A stretch of 64,000 bases of DNA from Entoloma clypeatum (taxonomy: Eukaryota > Basidiomycota > Agaricomycetes > Agaricales > Entolomataceae). Location: contig OY751493.1 in NCBI GenBank assembly GCA_963565915.1, positions 2,542,001 through 2,606,000 on the forward strand, read 5' to 3'. The position numbers and the translations under genes are program-made. Shown here one piece after another: positions 16,086-30,735 of the stretch (within the stretch, counting starts at the first letter, position 1; each line of letters starts with the position of its first letter). The notes beneath the pieces are model-generated. The model searched no databases and was not told where the DNA came from. It was given only the letters and a program-made list of their open reading frames with translations.

Positions 16086-18146
16086 TCACTTCCTAGAACC
16101 AGCTGAGGAAGTGCCCGTTCCTTTCTCCTTGCCACCCGACTGAAAGCCAGAAAGATCATTTCGAGAGGTTGAACGCCGGACGTTCGTCTTTAGCCTATTC
16201 CAAAAACCGAATTGACCATGGACGCTTCTGCGGGATGAGATGGGCACAGCCCTAGCAGTCTGTGAGGAAATTTCGACAGCTGATACTTGTTTCTCATCGG
16301 CGGCATCTGGCGGATTATTGCCAGGGACTTGCGAAGCTGGCTCTTCATGTGCTAATTCGATAATCGAAGACGAAGGGCTAGATTTGCGACCTGACGCTGT
16401 GGGGCTGGGCATAGAATCGGCCAATGCGCTCGACACATCAGAATCGGACGAGGGTGAGTCCTTTTCCAAAGGTTCTTGTTCGCCATGCTGTTTTACGGAA
16501 TCGCCAACCCAAGAGATTGACGTGGAATGCTGTCCATGCTCCGAGTCGAGTTTCTGGCCCTCCATATTCAAAGGACCGTCTACAGTGGCGACTTTCTCCA
16601 TATTGTCCATCGGGGCTCGGTGTCGAAAGGTGGCAGCGGTAGGGGAGTTAAGTGTTGTTGCGAAGTCCCATGAGTCAAGGGTCAATAAAGTGTGTGCATT
16701 CTTTATGGCGCAGCGTTCCTGACGCAGAGCCAGAGGCGGCAAATCCTCTGTGGGGATGTGTAAGAGCTTCTGCTCAAATGGACGAGCACGACATACTCAG
16801 AATCGCTCCCATTAAATATGACTTTTTCTTTGCACCCCTGAACAGTGGTGTTTGGAGCAATTCTTCGCATGTTGGCCTTGGGTAAGACATCAGCGCATTG
16901 ACAAGATATGCAGTAAAATCAGGTCACCGGCTGGAAGGGTCCTTGTTGAGACACCAATCTATGACCTCCTTGAATGCACGTGAATACTTGTACACCCCGC
17001 CTTCGCGGTCAAGCGTCGGGGGGTCGTCTTGTATTCTGAGGGTTGGATTGAGGGATGTAAGACGTTGAGTCCTTCAAGATGAGATTGTTAGTCATGCTTA
17101 CGTTTTTAGCAATACCCGATGTGGGGTGTCTTTCGAGCGTGGGGGCCGTCCCTGTGAGAGCTCAAGAGCTGTGATACCAAAGCTCCAGATATCGGCGGAT
17201 GCGTCGTACTGGCGGCCTTGTATAAGCTCAGGAGCCATCCAGCAGGGCTGGAAGGACAGGAGGATGAACATGGAACAAGAAAGAAAATGTGGGCGATATA
17301 CATACTGTGCCGACAAAGGATTTCCGTTTGCCAACTCGTGGTCGCTCGATTACGGGTGTGGTATGGGTATGGTCAAAGAGGACAACTCGCTTGGCATGCG
17401 CAGCAGCGTTGTCATTCTCTTGAGGGTGTGACTGTGCAAAAGAGGAGGATGCGGCCAAGACGGACAGTTTTGAAGACGGAAGAAGTGAGGTATCTTCTGC
17501 GAGATCTGCGGCTACTCCCAGGTCGCCGAGTAGGACGGTGCCGTCGTCGTCGACGAGAAGATTGGCAGCTTTAACGTCACGGTGAATGAAGCCATTTATA
17601 TGGAGGTAACTGTGAAAAGTTTGAACATGATAAGAAGTGTGGGATAGGAGGATATGGGTATGTACTTGAGACCCTGCAGGGCTTGACGCAATATGCAGAC
17701 GATAACGTCTTCTTCCATGCCGCCAGGCCATCCATAGCGCATGACGTCGGCGGCACTGCCTTTGTTCATGAGACGGAGAGCGATGAAGAGCTTGTGGCCA
17801 TTCATCCATGACCCGCGGACACGGAGGACATTTGGATGTTTTGAAAGAGACATGAGGTTAGTTTCACGTTGGAGAAGAGAGAGAGAGCGGGGAGGGAGGA
17901 CATCGAGATCGACGACTTTGAGAGCACAGGGGATTGGTGGGGAGATGGAAGTGGTGTGGTATGTAGCTGAGTATACGATGGACGAGGCGCCGAAGCCGAT
18001 GGGTGGTCCGATGGCATAGTCTGCCTCGCGGTCGCTGGCGTTGATGAGGGGAAGGGAGAGGGAGAAGTGTGAGAAGGGGCGACGAACCTGAAGAGCTGCC
18101 ACTCGTCCTCGACTGCTCCGATGAACCGTTTGACGGGGTCCGGCAT
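16086..18146 (-). CDS. STE20-family protein kinase (SPAK/OSR1/FRAY-like)
   Basis: Serine/threonine kinase beginning [20 protein letters not shown] at 18146. The glycine loop is [13 protein letters not shown], the ATP lysine is in [11 protein letters not shown], the helix-C glutamate in [14 protein letters not shown]. The catalytic loop is [17 protein letters not shown], and the magnesium motif reads GDLGVA (DLG in place of DFG). A serine- and histidine-containing insertion of roughly 45-50 residues separates it from [16 protein letters not shown]. The last exon (16086 to about 16740) adds about 200 Ser-rich residues ending [10 protein letters not shown]. The WMAPE signature and exon order fit the germinal-centre-kinase branch; substrates cannot be read from sequence. 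It shares a 71-bp spacer with the SRPK gene. Confidence 0.8.
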
Positions 18147-21328
<3,182 letters not shown>

Positions 21329-21893
21329 GGGGGCTTTACGCATTTTCTGGTCCAGTTTCTGTTTTCGGTTTTTTTTTTGTTATTGCTGTCCATGCTGGGT
21401 TGGGAGTCTAGCTTTTTTATACCTAGGATAATGGTTTCATGGTATTTACAATACAACTACAGTACGACCTTAATCGATATTGCTTTCCCTCGCTGGACCT
21501 AGTCACATGACTTATTTCACTGCTCGATCCGAGGTCACAAGTCTGCAATTGCGCAAGCTTTTAGCGCACCAATGAACATTAGTGTACGGGAAATGACAAT
21601 GTCGGTAAAGGCACAACAGGATTAGGTAGTTATTGTACTGGGTCCATGCAAGGGTAACACAACAAGTCAGAGAGTCAGTTGTCCGTAGATAACCGGGGAT
21701 GAATTTCTCGAGTTTTTGGGCTCGTGGAAAACATGTAAATACAAGAATCAGGTTAGTCGAATAGTGGCCCAGGGTATAATCTAGTGGGAAAACAAGTTCG
21801 TTAGTAGATGAGATCGATTCAGAGCACATGTCGTCCGTTCAAGCGACAAATGTGGAAAAATCGATGCTATTTGTACCGTCCATTGTCCCTCGT
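21329..21893. other. Convergent spacer between SRPK and chitin deacetylase
   Basis: A 565-bp stretch between two convergent stop codons, probably the two 3' untranslated regions. It has a short T run near 21370. The minus-strand open frame at 21512-21829 shows no recognisable family and I do not treat it as a gene. Confidence 0.6.
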
Positions 21894-23648
21894 CTAGAGG
21901 AAGATCATAACAGAACCTGCAGCAGCAGCAGCGAGGAAAGCTAATCCGAGACTGGCACTGGCTGGGGCAGACAAGAGAGCCGAGCTCTTGCTGGTACCAG
22001 CAGTCGCCTGGGCAGATCCAGGAGCGCCAGAAGAAAGAGTGACGACAGCGCCTGAGATGTATCAATATGTTATCTACGGGGCAAAGAACAAGCATACCAG
22101 ACGCTGAAGGTGGGGGGTTGGTTGAATTGTCATTCGTCTCGATGTAAGCATCCTTCAACGGTTTGTTCAGACATGTGATGACGGGCTTAATGTCGAAGGG
22201 TGGATTGTGCGCCAATGCATCGGGGAGAATGTATCCCGTGGCGATTTCGACGGTTTGTTGGAAGAGGTCATGCTCAAGAACGATGAAACCAGTCTTGCGT
22301 GTGGTAGCGTTACCAACAATGTTTTCCCAGTTGTAGAGGACTTCCTGAGACGAGGTAAGTCCACTGTGAATATAAAAATCTGCACGATAATCCTGGGTCA
22401 ACCATCCATCGTGGAAGATAAGACAGTGGGGTGCATACCACCTGTGTCGAAGGTAGCCGTCGGGCTGATGCGGCTCCACATGACTGGAGTGAGTCCCATA
22501 GCAAGTGAGATGGCGCGAACACGGTCACTAGAGATTCCGTGAGCAGGGGGCGACGGAAAAGACAAGGGAAAAGGTTTACTCGATATCTCCGTACGGGGGC
22601 CTCATCATGTTGGGAGTGACACCCAAGACGTCCTTGATGACCTTTTTAGTCCAGCCTAGCTCTGCGATGATTTGCTCGTTGGTCATAGTGGTTAAAGGGG
22701 GATGGCTCCAGGTGTGGACAGCGACTTGATGGCCGCCCATGTATTCCGACTGGAGGATGCTGGGAAAGGAGATGACACGGGAGCCGACGACGAAAAAGGT
22801 GGATTTGAGACTGTGTTGATCCAAATAATCGAGAAGATTTGGGGTATAGTACGCAGGGCCATCGTCATAAGTGAGGCCCCAGTCCATGGTGGTTGGGCAG
22901 TCGCTGACGTCGGAGGTGCGTGTGCATCCGCCACAGGTCCACCAGCAGCGACTAGTATCGCCTGCCGCGGCGGTATTGTTGGGGCATCCACCTTGAGGGG
23001 GTGAGGGTAAGGATGCTGTGAGAGGCAAGAGAAAACATACCAGGGTTGGTTGGAGCAAAGCTGGGGATGGTAACGCCCGAGCTCTGGACTTGTTGGATCC
23101 ATTGTTGAACCTCGGGTGAGGTGATGGGGGGAGGTAAATCGAGAGCAGGATAATTAGCAGGTGACAAAAGGGCAGCTGAAGAGAGGGGGTCAGCAGAACG
23201 GGGGTGGCAGGAGAGGCAGCATACCATTTGGCAATGGGGGGGCATTGGGCAAGAAGGTGGGCTGGGCGCCAGGCGCATAAGTTGAGTGCAAGGGTATAGT
23301 GGCCGAAGAGAGTGCGTTTGAGACGATTTGGGTCAAAGGAACGGCAGTGGGGTTGGTAGAGGCGAGGGAGAAGGTGTAGGTGGTGGCGGGGGTGGGGACG
23401 AGTGAGGGAGCCGAAGTAACGACAGTAGGAAGGGCGCCAGGCGGGGCGGAGGGCAGGGACGGTGACGCGGACGCGGATGCAGCGGGGACGGAGGAGGGAA
23501 CGGCGGAAGAGGGACTGGGACTGGGGCTGGCGGAGAGGACCTGGCCCTGGCGGGGGTGAATGTTGTGGGGGTGGGAGGCGAAGGCGAGGGGAAGAGGGAG
23601 GAGGGTGGCGGCGACGACGACGACGGCGACGAGGGGGAGAGAAAGCAT
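21894..23648 (-). CDS. CDA: Chitin deacetylase, GPI-anchored (CE4 family)
   Basis: Removes acetyl groups from cell-wall chitin to give chitosan. From ATG 23648 there is a signal peptide (MLSLPLVAVVVVAATLLPLP and on to AFAS). A serine/proline-rich linker follows, then a cysteine-rich stretch (CPNNTAAAG, CWWTCGGCTR). The NodB domain has motif 1 LTYDDGP, motif 2 HTWSHPPLTTM and motif 3 MMRPPYGDIE. The C-terminus is serine/alanine-rich with a final hydrophobic run, SLGLAFLAAAAAGSVMIFL, typical of a GPI-anchor signal, ending TAG 21894-21896. At least six exons. Catalytic Asp and the two metal-binding His residues are present, so the enzyme should be active. Confidence 0.93.
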
Positions 23649-23762
23649 GGTGGATCGTGGGGGACGTAACCAACAGACATTTTTTCAACAACGATGCTTT
23701 TTTTTTATTACCATCGGTCGGCCATCAATGCCATCACCCGGTGCCGGTAGCCGAAAACTACC

Positions 23763-24789
23763 CTACACCTTCTGCTTCTTCGTCCTCGGTTTCTCTAGAT
23801 CAATCTCCTCCGCATCGTCCTCCTCGTCGTCCTCCTCATCGTCAGATTCCAGGTCCTCGCCACCAACGTTCCCCAAAAAGTAGTCAATCGCCTCCGGGAA
23901 GATTTCGCTCGCTATCGTGATGCCAACCTGCCCATCATCTCCATCAGTGCGAACCAGGCTCCGCATCACCACTCCATACTCACCTCCGAAGGGTCAGTCT
24001 CGTACTCAAATAAGTTGAAGAAGCTCCCAGGGTCCCCGACGTCGTCCTCGTCTTCCCCTGACTCACGCGGATACAGCTTCGTCAAAGCCTTGTCCGCGTC
24101 TTTCCACTCAATCTTTTGTTTCTGTTCTATCCATCAACATTCGCCCTGAAAGCATACAATTCGTCTTCCTTACCGTTATTACCACATCGCGCTCCCATGA
24201 AAACTCGAGCATCGAGTCCGTAATGCCGTCTGCGTCTGGTTCTTCATCCTTCGCAGGGGGCGGACCCACGTACTTGTACTCTTTTGTCAAGACTCTGTCC
24301 GTGAAATAGGGATTTTCTTTGAATGTCTAATGACGAGAAATTTTCCAGGTCCAACGAAAATCGCCCTTTCATGGAAAGAAAAACATACAAATTCAATGGC
24401 GTAGCATCTCGGCTCGGATGTGTCCCTCACCACCCAGACGTCTTCCAAGTAGCTCAGAGCGAGCTGGTCGGCGCTGTGCTGAACGTGGTACGCAAACAGC
24501 GTATGGTTCATCAACGCGACAGGCCAAAATTTTGGGATCGACTGAACGACCTGTCGCCGTTTCTCATACGCAGGCACCAGTTTCAGTGTCGCTGTGCGTT
24601 CTGAATACAGTTTCAGCCTCTATCCCGCTAACCATGATCAAGACACCAACCAAGCCCCAGCTCAACCCGCGCGATCTGCCGCTGGACACCCTGAAGTTTT
24701 TTGGCATCCTCTTCGCTGAGCTCCACGCTCTGTAAAGGATTCTTTTCGTCTTCTGCACCAGGAGAACCCCGTTTCGTGCCTTTTCCCAT
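23763..24789 (-). CDS. SET/NAP-family histone chaperone (SET/Vps75-like)
   Basis: From ATG 24789 the protein starts MGKGTKRGSPGAEDEKNP, followed by a helix (SEEDAKKLQGVQRQIARVEL) resembling the NAP-family dimerisation helix. The earmuff domain includes VPAYEKRRQVVQSIPKFWPV, ALSYLEDVWVVRD and FKENPYFTDRVLTKEYKYV. The tail is strongly acidic (ESDDEEDDEEDDAEEIDL) and ends with a basic KPRTKKQKV, likely a nuclear signal; stop 23763-23765. RR..V..IP.FW and the NPYF..K/RVL block favour SET/Vps75 over NAP1. Such proteins carry H3-H4 or H2A-H2B during chromatin assembly. Confidence 0.85.
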
Positions 24790-24840
24790 CTTCGAGGAAG
24801 TGGATAGAGACAGAAGATTTCACTTCATGACTAATACTGA

Positions 24841-24855
24841 ATATATATATATATA
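24841..24855 (-). promoter_or_regulatory. (AT)n run, possible TATA-like core promoter of the SET/NAP gene
   Basis: A 15-base alternating AT run lies 52-66 bp upstream of the SET/NAP start, within the 93-bp gap to the SAC1 stop. Its position suits a core promoter element, but it could be a simple microsatellite. Confidence 0.4.
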
Positions 24856-24882
24856 GCTCATCCATTTCAACCTCCGCGCAAC

Positions 24883-27621
24883 CTAGTCTACCCTCTGTTT
24901 CGTCTCCCCCAGCTCCATCTCTTCCGTTCGCCCCCGACTTCTCCCATTTCCAGGCCACCTCACGCACTGCGCCATTCCAAGGTAATCCTTGCTACCTTTC
25001 AAGCCTTTTCCGTGATTTCCAGACCGGTATCCTGGCCCAGAATAGTAGATGATATCAGTGGGGGGTAATAGCCGGGGCCACGAGACGTAGTCGACCCCAT
25101 GAATAACCATGAAAATCAGCGATGCCACAAACAGACTGAACCAAAGCAGGAAATAATATGAAAGAGAATAATCTGACGTTCCAGTTTTGTTAGCATAAAA
25201 GAAGTCGGTCTAGGTGTGATGGGACCAACCAGACGATCGTGGTAGAGTCAATCCAGCGCAGATCATGAACAGAGAGAATGATGCAATCACAGGCACCTTT
25301 AGGAAAAGCTCTCAGCCTTACGGAAAGTAATTTTTGCAGGAGCCGTACCGAGCGAGTTATCAGCGGACGAGCATCGGTGACGAGGAACATGGCTGCAGAT
25401 GGGTTCTTTCGCGGAACCCAGGTGCCCATGAACAAGTCGAAAGCATCCTGTAATCATTAAATTTAATTGCCGGCAAATTGCTCCCGATCTTACTTGTCGT
25501 GCACCATCAAAGTAGTTGTTCTTGAGGTACCTCAAAACAGACTTCACCCCATCTTCCACAAGTCCTTTGCGCGTGCGCACGTTTGTCCGGGTAAAGTCAG
25601 ATTTGAGAGCACCAGAACCACCATAGGCCGTTGCAATTGCATCTGCGTGATCAGCCCACACTGGAAATGTAAACACTCATAAATCATGCAAGCAAGACAG
25701 ATAAGAGGCGTTACACACTCGCTCGGAAATCCCTGCTGAATTCCTCGTACTCGTCTAACCCTGCACCGGGGGGTAGGATACCTAGGTCTACCAACTGCTG
25801 GTTAAGTGTCCATTTGGCCAGTGCTGCCTGCACCACATTGGTTCGATCAAGATTGTCCATACAGTTCGTGCGTACTGTGCCGTGCTGGAGTCTGACGGGC
25901 TCGGGTTTCCCAGAATCAAGCTCAAAATACCTGAGGAGACAGGTGAGCTTATACAAGAAAAAGGCGCAAAGTTCTCTGTACCCTTGTCTACTCAGGTCAT
26001 CTTTCAGCTCGTCTATCAAAACAGAAATTCGGTCCCAGCGCATGTTCTTGCACTCATTGTGGAAATCAAAATATTGGTATCGCACGTCGGGCAACTTGAG
26101 CTATAGAAAAAATAAAGCTAGGTTTTGTGTCCGACAGGTCAGTGGAGAGCCACCGTACCTCGGTAATAAACCGCTCGTAGGCATCTTTCACAGGCTGCTC
26201 GTAGCCTTTATGATTCACAAGATTGACTAAAGCTTGGTAGCCATAGATGGACACCAGCTCCTGTAGGTGTTTGCGCATCACGTCCGCCTTCCCAGCACAT
26301 CAGGTAAGACTAGAGAGTAGGTCAAAAGCGAGATACACACCGTCTCTTGTAAATCCATTATTTGCAAGTCAGGCTTGTATCTTAGGGTATTGATTTCCGC
26401 CCAAAACACCGGTACACTCCCTCTAATTTGTACAAAGCTCAGCTTTGTAGAGAACAGGTCTTCAGAAATACGCTGTGCTCCTGTGATTGTCTTTTGAACA
26501 AGAAGTAGCTGTTCAGTTTCATTGAAGTTTGCAACATGACCCTCTTGGTCAATTCCTCGTCGGAAATAGCGCGTGCCTGCGCGAAAGCGAGACCGACGAC
26601 TGATGAGGCAAATTTGTATCTGCCGCCCGTGGACGGTGGCAACCCGCAGGTCGAATGCTATGACCAAGGTATGCTTCAGTACTTTGAACACTATTCACAC
26701 CGGAAATATCCTCACTTCCATACATTATTGGGAGAATGAACCTTCCAAACTGCAGATGCAACAGATTTAGCGGAGATATACTGACCACGCAGGTAAATTT
26801 ACATCTTGTTTCGTGTTTGATGCGGTACCTTCGATGAGCCTTGACTGCAGGAATCTAGTCTCTTTCTACATTGGATGGCGTGTCGACGCGAATTCGCAAG
26901 ACCCACCTATTCCAGAAAAATCGGTTATCCGCCTTGTTTATGTTAGAATAGCGGCTTTTCTCTTCACCAGAACGCAAGGCGTACCATTTCCCACAGGTGC
27001 TTGTGTGCGGCCTTATCCTGGCTCTCCCACTGCGCCTGCAGCCTCCGCGTTACGTCCCAGCCATAGGCAAATATGAAGTTTCCTCCACTCAAATGAGAGC
27101 GCACGAGAGCCAAGAGATGCGCCTCGACTGGGTGCTGTGGGTGATGCACCGAAACGCTCGGGTTCAGTGGTAATATGTCGAACTCGGTTGCACGGTAAAC
27201 TTCGTGTCCCAGAAGTCGACCGCGAAGCTCACGGCCTGTTAGTACGACCACATAGTCCGCTATGGAGATCAATCAGCGGCGCTTGAGGACAAGGACATGA
27301 TACCACCGACACAATGACAGGGATATGATGCCCACAATGCCGTATACGACTCGGGCCGAACGGCGCGCGGAAGAAGGTAGAGGCGCGTCTATGCCCGGTG
27401 TATCAGTCGAAAACCCAAGGTGAGCATGCTGGACGTACCATTGAGGACCACCTCGGCAGAAGAACGGTGTATGGTCAATGAGGGGGACTCGATGCCGTCG
27501 TTGATGGGTGCGAATATGTAGGCGTCGTCGTCTTCGGTGTACCTAGCAACAAATGAGAAGTAGGGCAGAAAAAGGGAGGGAAGGGGACTTGCAAATGAAG
27601 ACGGTGGTGAAGGGGTTTCAT
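24883..27621 (-). CDS. SAC1: Phosphoinositide phosphatase SAC1
   Basis: Integral ER/Golgi phosphatase that hydrolyses PI4P. ATG 27621 gives [11 protein letters not shown], joined to [20 protein letters not shown]. The SAC domain includes [40 protein letters not shown] and [12 protein letters not shown]. The catalytic CX5R loop is [16 protein letters not shown]. Then [40 protein letters not shown], and two C-terminal membrane segments (around 25250 and [14 protein letters not shown] near 25120). It ends GETKQRVD at 24883. At least ten introns. Conserved catalytic Cys and Arg are both present. The start codon lies 51 bp from that of LEA1. Confidence 0.95.
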
Positions 27622-27672
27622 GGTGGGGACAGCGAAAGGTCTGAGTCTGAACTTGTCAGGATCCCATCCACA
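27622..27672. promoter_or_regulatory. 51-bp head-to-head spacer between SAC1 and LEA1 start codons
   Basis: Only 51 bases separate the two ATGs, so both 5' leaders and much of the promoter must overlap the opposing gene. No TATA or known motif stands out. Confidence 0.7.
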
Positions 27673-28613
27673 ATGGTGAAGCTCACCCCAGAGCTGCTGG
27701 CCCAGGCATCGGCGGCTCTCAACCCCATCAAAGAGCGCCAGCTCGATCTGCGAGGTGAGCAGCCCAATCCTCTCTCCTAAATCGCTCATACCACTTTCTA
27801 ACAGGGTATAAAATCCCAACCATTGAAAATCTCGGTATCACCAGAGTGCGCCCGTCTATCTTCTTCTTCATACCAGACACACAGCCAACAATCTCCCCAG
27901 GACCAGCACGATGCCATCGATTTTACAGACAATGTCATCGTCATCCTCGGCAATTTTCCCCTGCTCAAACGCCTCCAGACCCTCCTCCTTGCCAATAACC
28001 GAATATCCGCAATCTCTCCCTCAATACATCTCTCTGTCCCTAATCTATCTACCTTAGTCCTCACGAACAATAACATCGCTGAGCTGGGTGACCTCGAGCC
28101 CCTTAAGGAGCTCAAGCGGCTCAAATATCTCTCCCTCTTGGGCAATTCCGTCCGAGAAAAAAAATGGTACCGCGAGTGGCTTGCCTGGAGAATTCCTGGG
28201 CTGAGAGTTTTGGATTTTCAGAGAATACGGGACAAGGTGCGCTCACCAGCACCACCTCTTGCGATGCCCGAATTCCACGAGCTCACCTCATACATTTGAC
28301 TTGGACCGATTCCCGTCGATTGTAGGAGCGTAAAGCTGCCAAAACCCTGTTCCTGACGGCAGAAAACCTGCCGACAGCTCTCGCCACAACGATATCTGCC
28401 ACAGTTACCACACAGTCATCCAACATAGCCCTCACATTCGACGAACCAAGGGCTGTTATCCCTAACGGAAAGGCTGGGCGTCTGATGTCAAAAGAAGATC
28501 AAGAAAAGGTCAAGGCTGCCATTGCCAAAGCCACATCCGTCGAAGAGATACGAAAGTTGGAGAGAAGTCTGAGGGAAGGTTACTTGCCGGAGCTGGAGAC
28601 AGTCGGCGCGTGA
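27673..28613 (+). CDS. LEA1: U2 snRNP A' protein (leucine-rich repeat)
   Basis: A' pairs with B'' on U2 snRNA in the spliceosome. It opens MVKLTPELLAQASAALNPIK and ERQLDLRGYKIPTIENLG, as in human SNRPA1. Leucine-rich repeats follow: DFTDNVIVILGNFPLLKRLQ, LLLANNRISAI, TLVLTNNNIAELGDLEPLK, and YLSLLGNSV. The LRR cap is WRIPGLRVLDFQRI. After an intron the tail reads ERKAAKTLFL and ends with LREGYLPELETVGA, TGA 28611-28613. Two or three introns. Confidence 0.94.
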
Positions 28614-28700
28614 TGTCTTCTGTATTACTTCTGGTGGAGCTATGAGCTCTACATATAATGCATTCGTGAATTGACATCTAGTGTATTGACATAACTGGAA

Positions 28701-29524
28701 TTAGCGACCCTTTACACCAGCGTTTCCGATCCAGAGCCCATGCAATCCCAATGCAACCACAGCACCAAGGTTGGCTAGGGAACTGATGCCATGAAGGGTG
28801 CCAAATCTGCGGTTCAAGGCTTTCATCGCATCTGATACCTGTCAAAGTCATCGTTTTCAACATGGTAGATCGGTGATGAGTGTTAAAGTTTACCCCCGGC
28901 TCGTTGTAAGCCTTTCCCTCCTCCTTTTCCAGTCTGTGACGCTCAAACATCGTCCTGCAAGATGGCATGAGCGACCACCACGGATCTTCAATCAGCTCAA
29001 CGTACTTGCTTGTCAATGGTCCAATGACGAAATGATTGAACCCTTGACCAAGGAGTACGACACTCAGGGCGTACGCTTGGGCAACATCGGCGACATTGGG
29101 CCGAGTGATATGTGTGATGACGTTGGGATGGGATATAGTCCATAAGAAGAGGAGAGCGCCCGATAACAAGATGGAAAGCACAAAATGTTCTGTGCTGAAG
29201 GTTGCCAAATTGTTGGCGGGCTAGGTCGACTCTAGCGTGAGCAGTTTCTTGTACAACATGTTGTCAAAACATACGTAGAGTCTTGAATGCGATGACTCCT
29301 TTGGATAAAAGTCAGTGGAACTGTGTTCATGTATATCTGTACATACCCCCGAAAAATGTGACCCACAAGGCTGGGCATACGTGGGATGAGTCGTGATGGG
29401 GCAGGAGCGAGCATTTTCACTCACACATGCCAAAAAGCCAGGCATATCCTACGAGATAAAGTGCATGAGGGTTGAACAACAGGGTCCAGAGAGAGGCCAG
29501 AGTCAATTCCTCAACGTCTGCCAT
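28701..29524 (-). CDS. TMEM205-like membrane protein with an apparent frameshift
   Basis: ATG 29524 gives MADVEELTLASLWTLLFNPH and then SLWVTFFGGVIAFKTLPRQQ, the hallmark of the TMEM205-like (DUF4149) family. Hydrophobic segments include FVLSILLSGALLFLWTI and AYALSVVLLGQGFNHFVIG; the C-terminus ALGLHGLWIGNAGVKGR ends at 28701. The exon carrying PRQQFGNLQHRTF and the following FVLSILLSG lie in frames one base apart with no usable intron between them (near 29180-29200). Either there is a one-base insertion or sequencing error, or splicing uses the downstream CACAG acceptor, which restores the frame but drops PRQQFGNLQ. Function in fungi is unknown. Confidence 0.7.
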
Positions 29525-29622
29525 GTTATGTAGAGGTCAAGAGTTGGGTCTCAGGCCTCAGGGTTCACGGTTATGGTACGGAGCATCTACGTAAGGACAT
29601 CTCTATTTACGATGTGTTGTAG

Positions 29623-30628
29623 TCATCCAATGACGAGCTTGCCGTCTACATCGTTAAACTCGTACGCAGGAACTTCGAGGTTGAGGGGTGCAGGGCCTTT
29701 ACGAATACGGCCCGCTGAATTAGGAGTTGGAAAAAAGAAATCAGCAATGGAACGGGGCAGAATTGTAACACGCACAGATATCATAATGAGATCCGTGGCA
29801 AGGACAGAACCTGAATAGGGATGTAGTCAAATATGGTGACAGAGACGTTCTTTGTCGTAACATACCAGCCTCCGTAGTCGCCCGCCTCACCGATGGGGAC
29901 GCATCCGAGATGGGTACAAACGCCCAACATGACAAGCCACTCGGGCTTTTTTACTCGATCCTCGTCCGTTTGGGGATCGCGTAGACTCTTCCAATCTGTC
30001 GAACGCGCTTCGTCGATCTCGCTCGGTGTTCTGTGGCGAACAAAGACAGGCTTTCCTCGCCATTTGATGATGACGTTTTTGCCTTCCGGGATGTTGTTGA
30101 GATCCACCTCAACCTTGGCAAGAGCCAATACATCAGCTGAAGCAGCCATGGTTTGCAAGAACTCGGTCACGCTGGACTTGGCAGCCGAGGCGGAAAGGAC
30201 GCCAAGGGAGCCAACCATGAAGTATGAGAGGGCACGATTGCTGTCGGTATTTCTGGCGCGGTAAGGAGAGAAATCGGGGACCTCTGGCGCGTCCTTGCGA
30301 GCTACGGAGGTATGGAGAAGACGCTGTTGAGGGTAGAGAACGGTAGGAGCTATGGGGGCGGATGAGTTCCTTAGGTGGACCAAGGATAAACACGGTGCCT
30401 ACCATTGGTAAAAGTTTTGGACACCAAACCAGCCGAGGTTCTTGATACACCGCCAGCCCATCTTGGCTGAGGGTCAGATCTGGGACCTGCAGCGGCGTGG
30501 TGGTCATGACCAGCAGACAGGTCACGGGCGGACAAATTCAACAGCGGAGCTAGAGGAACTCCTGAGGGCAAAGAGCGGACGGTAGGTGTGAGGGAAACCG
30601 CCTTTTTCACGGCTTGGAAAGAGGCCAT
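29623..30628 (-). CDS. RIP1: Rieske iron-sulfur protein of the cytochrome bc1 complex
   Basis: Electron carrier of respiratory complex III. The N-terminus from 30628 ([20 protein letters not shown]) is a mitochondrial presequence. The domain order is typical: [17 protein letters not shown], a membrane anchor ([19 protein letters not shown]), a hinge ([18 protein letters not shown]), then [20 protein letters not shown]. The cluster ligands are in CTHLGCVP and [13 protein letters not shown]. It ends [15 protein letters not shown] 29623-29625. Three or four introns. COX19 lies 107 bp upstream on the same strand. Confidence 0.96.
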
Positions 30629-30735
30629 GGGAGGAGGATGGGTGGTGGGTGGGTTGGACGGAGTTTGTTTTTGACTACCCGATCCGTTCCGGCCATGTAC
30701 ATACATTATTGTAGTAGTAAGTAACTACATACTTG

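Noticed and set aside
21512..21829. Possible small minus-strand gene in the SRPK/chitin deacetylase gap
   Set aside because: No motif, no signal peptide, no supporting splice pattern; better explained as 3' untranslated sequence.
22576..23691. 371-codon minus-strand frame spanning the chitin deacetylase
   Set aside because: Its C-terminal part is the real deacetylase exon, but the N-terminal part reads through introns in a wrong frame (arginine/proline/histidine-rich).
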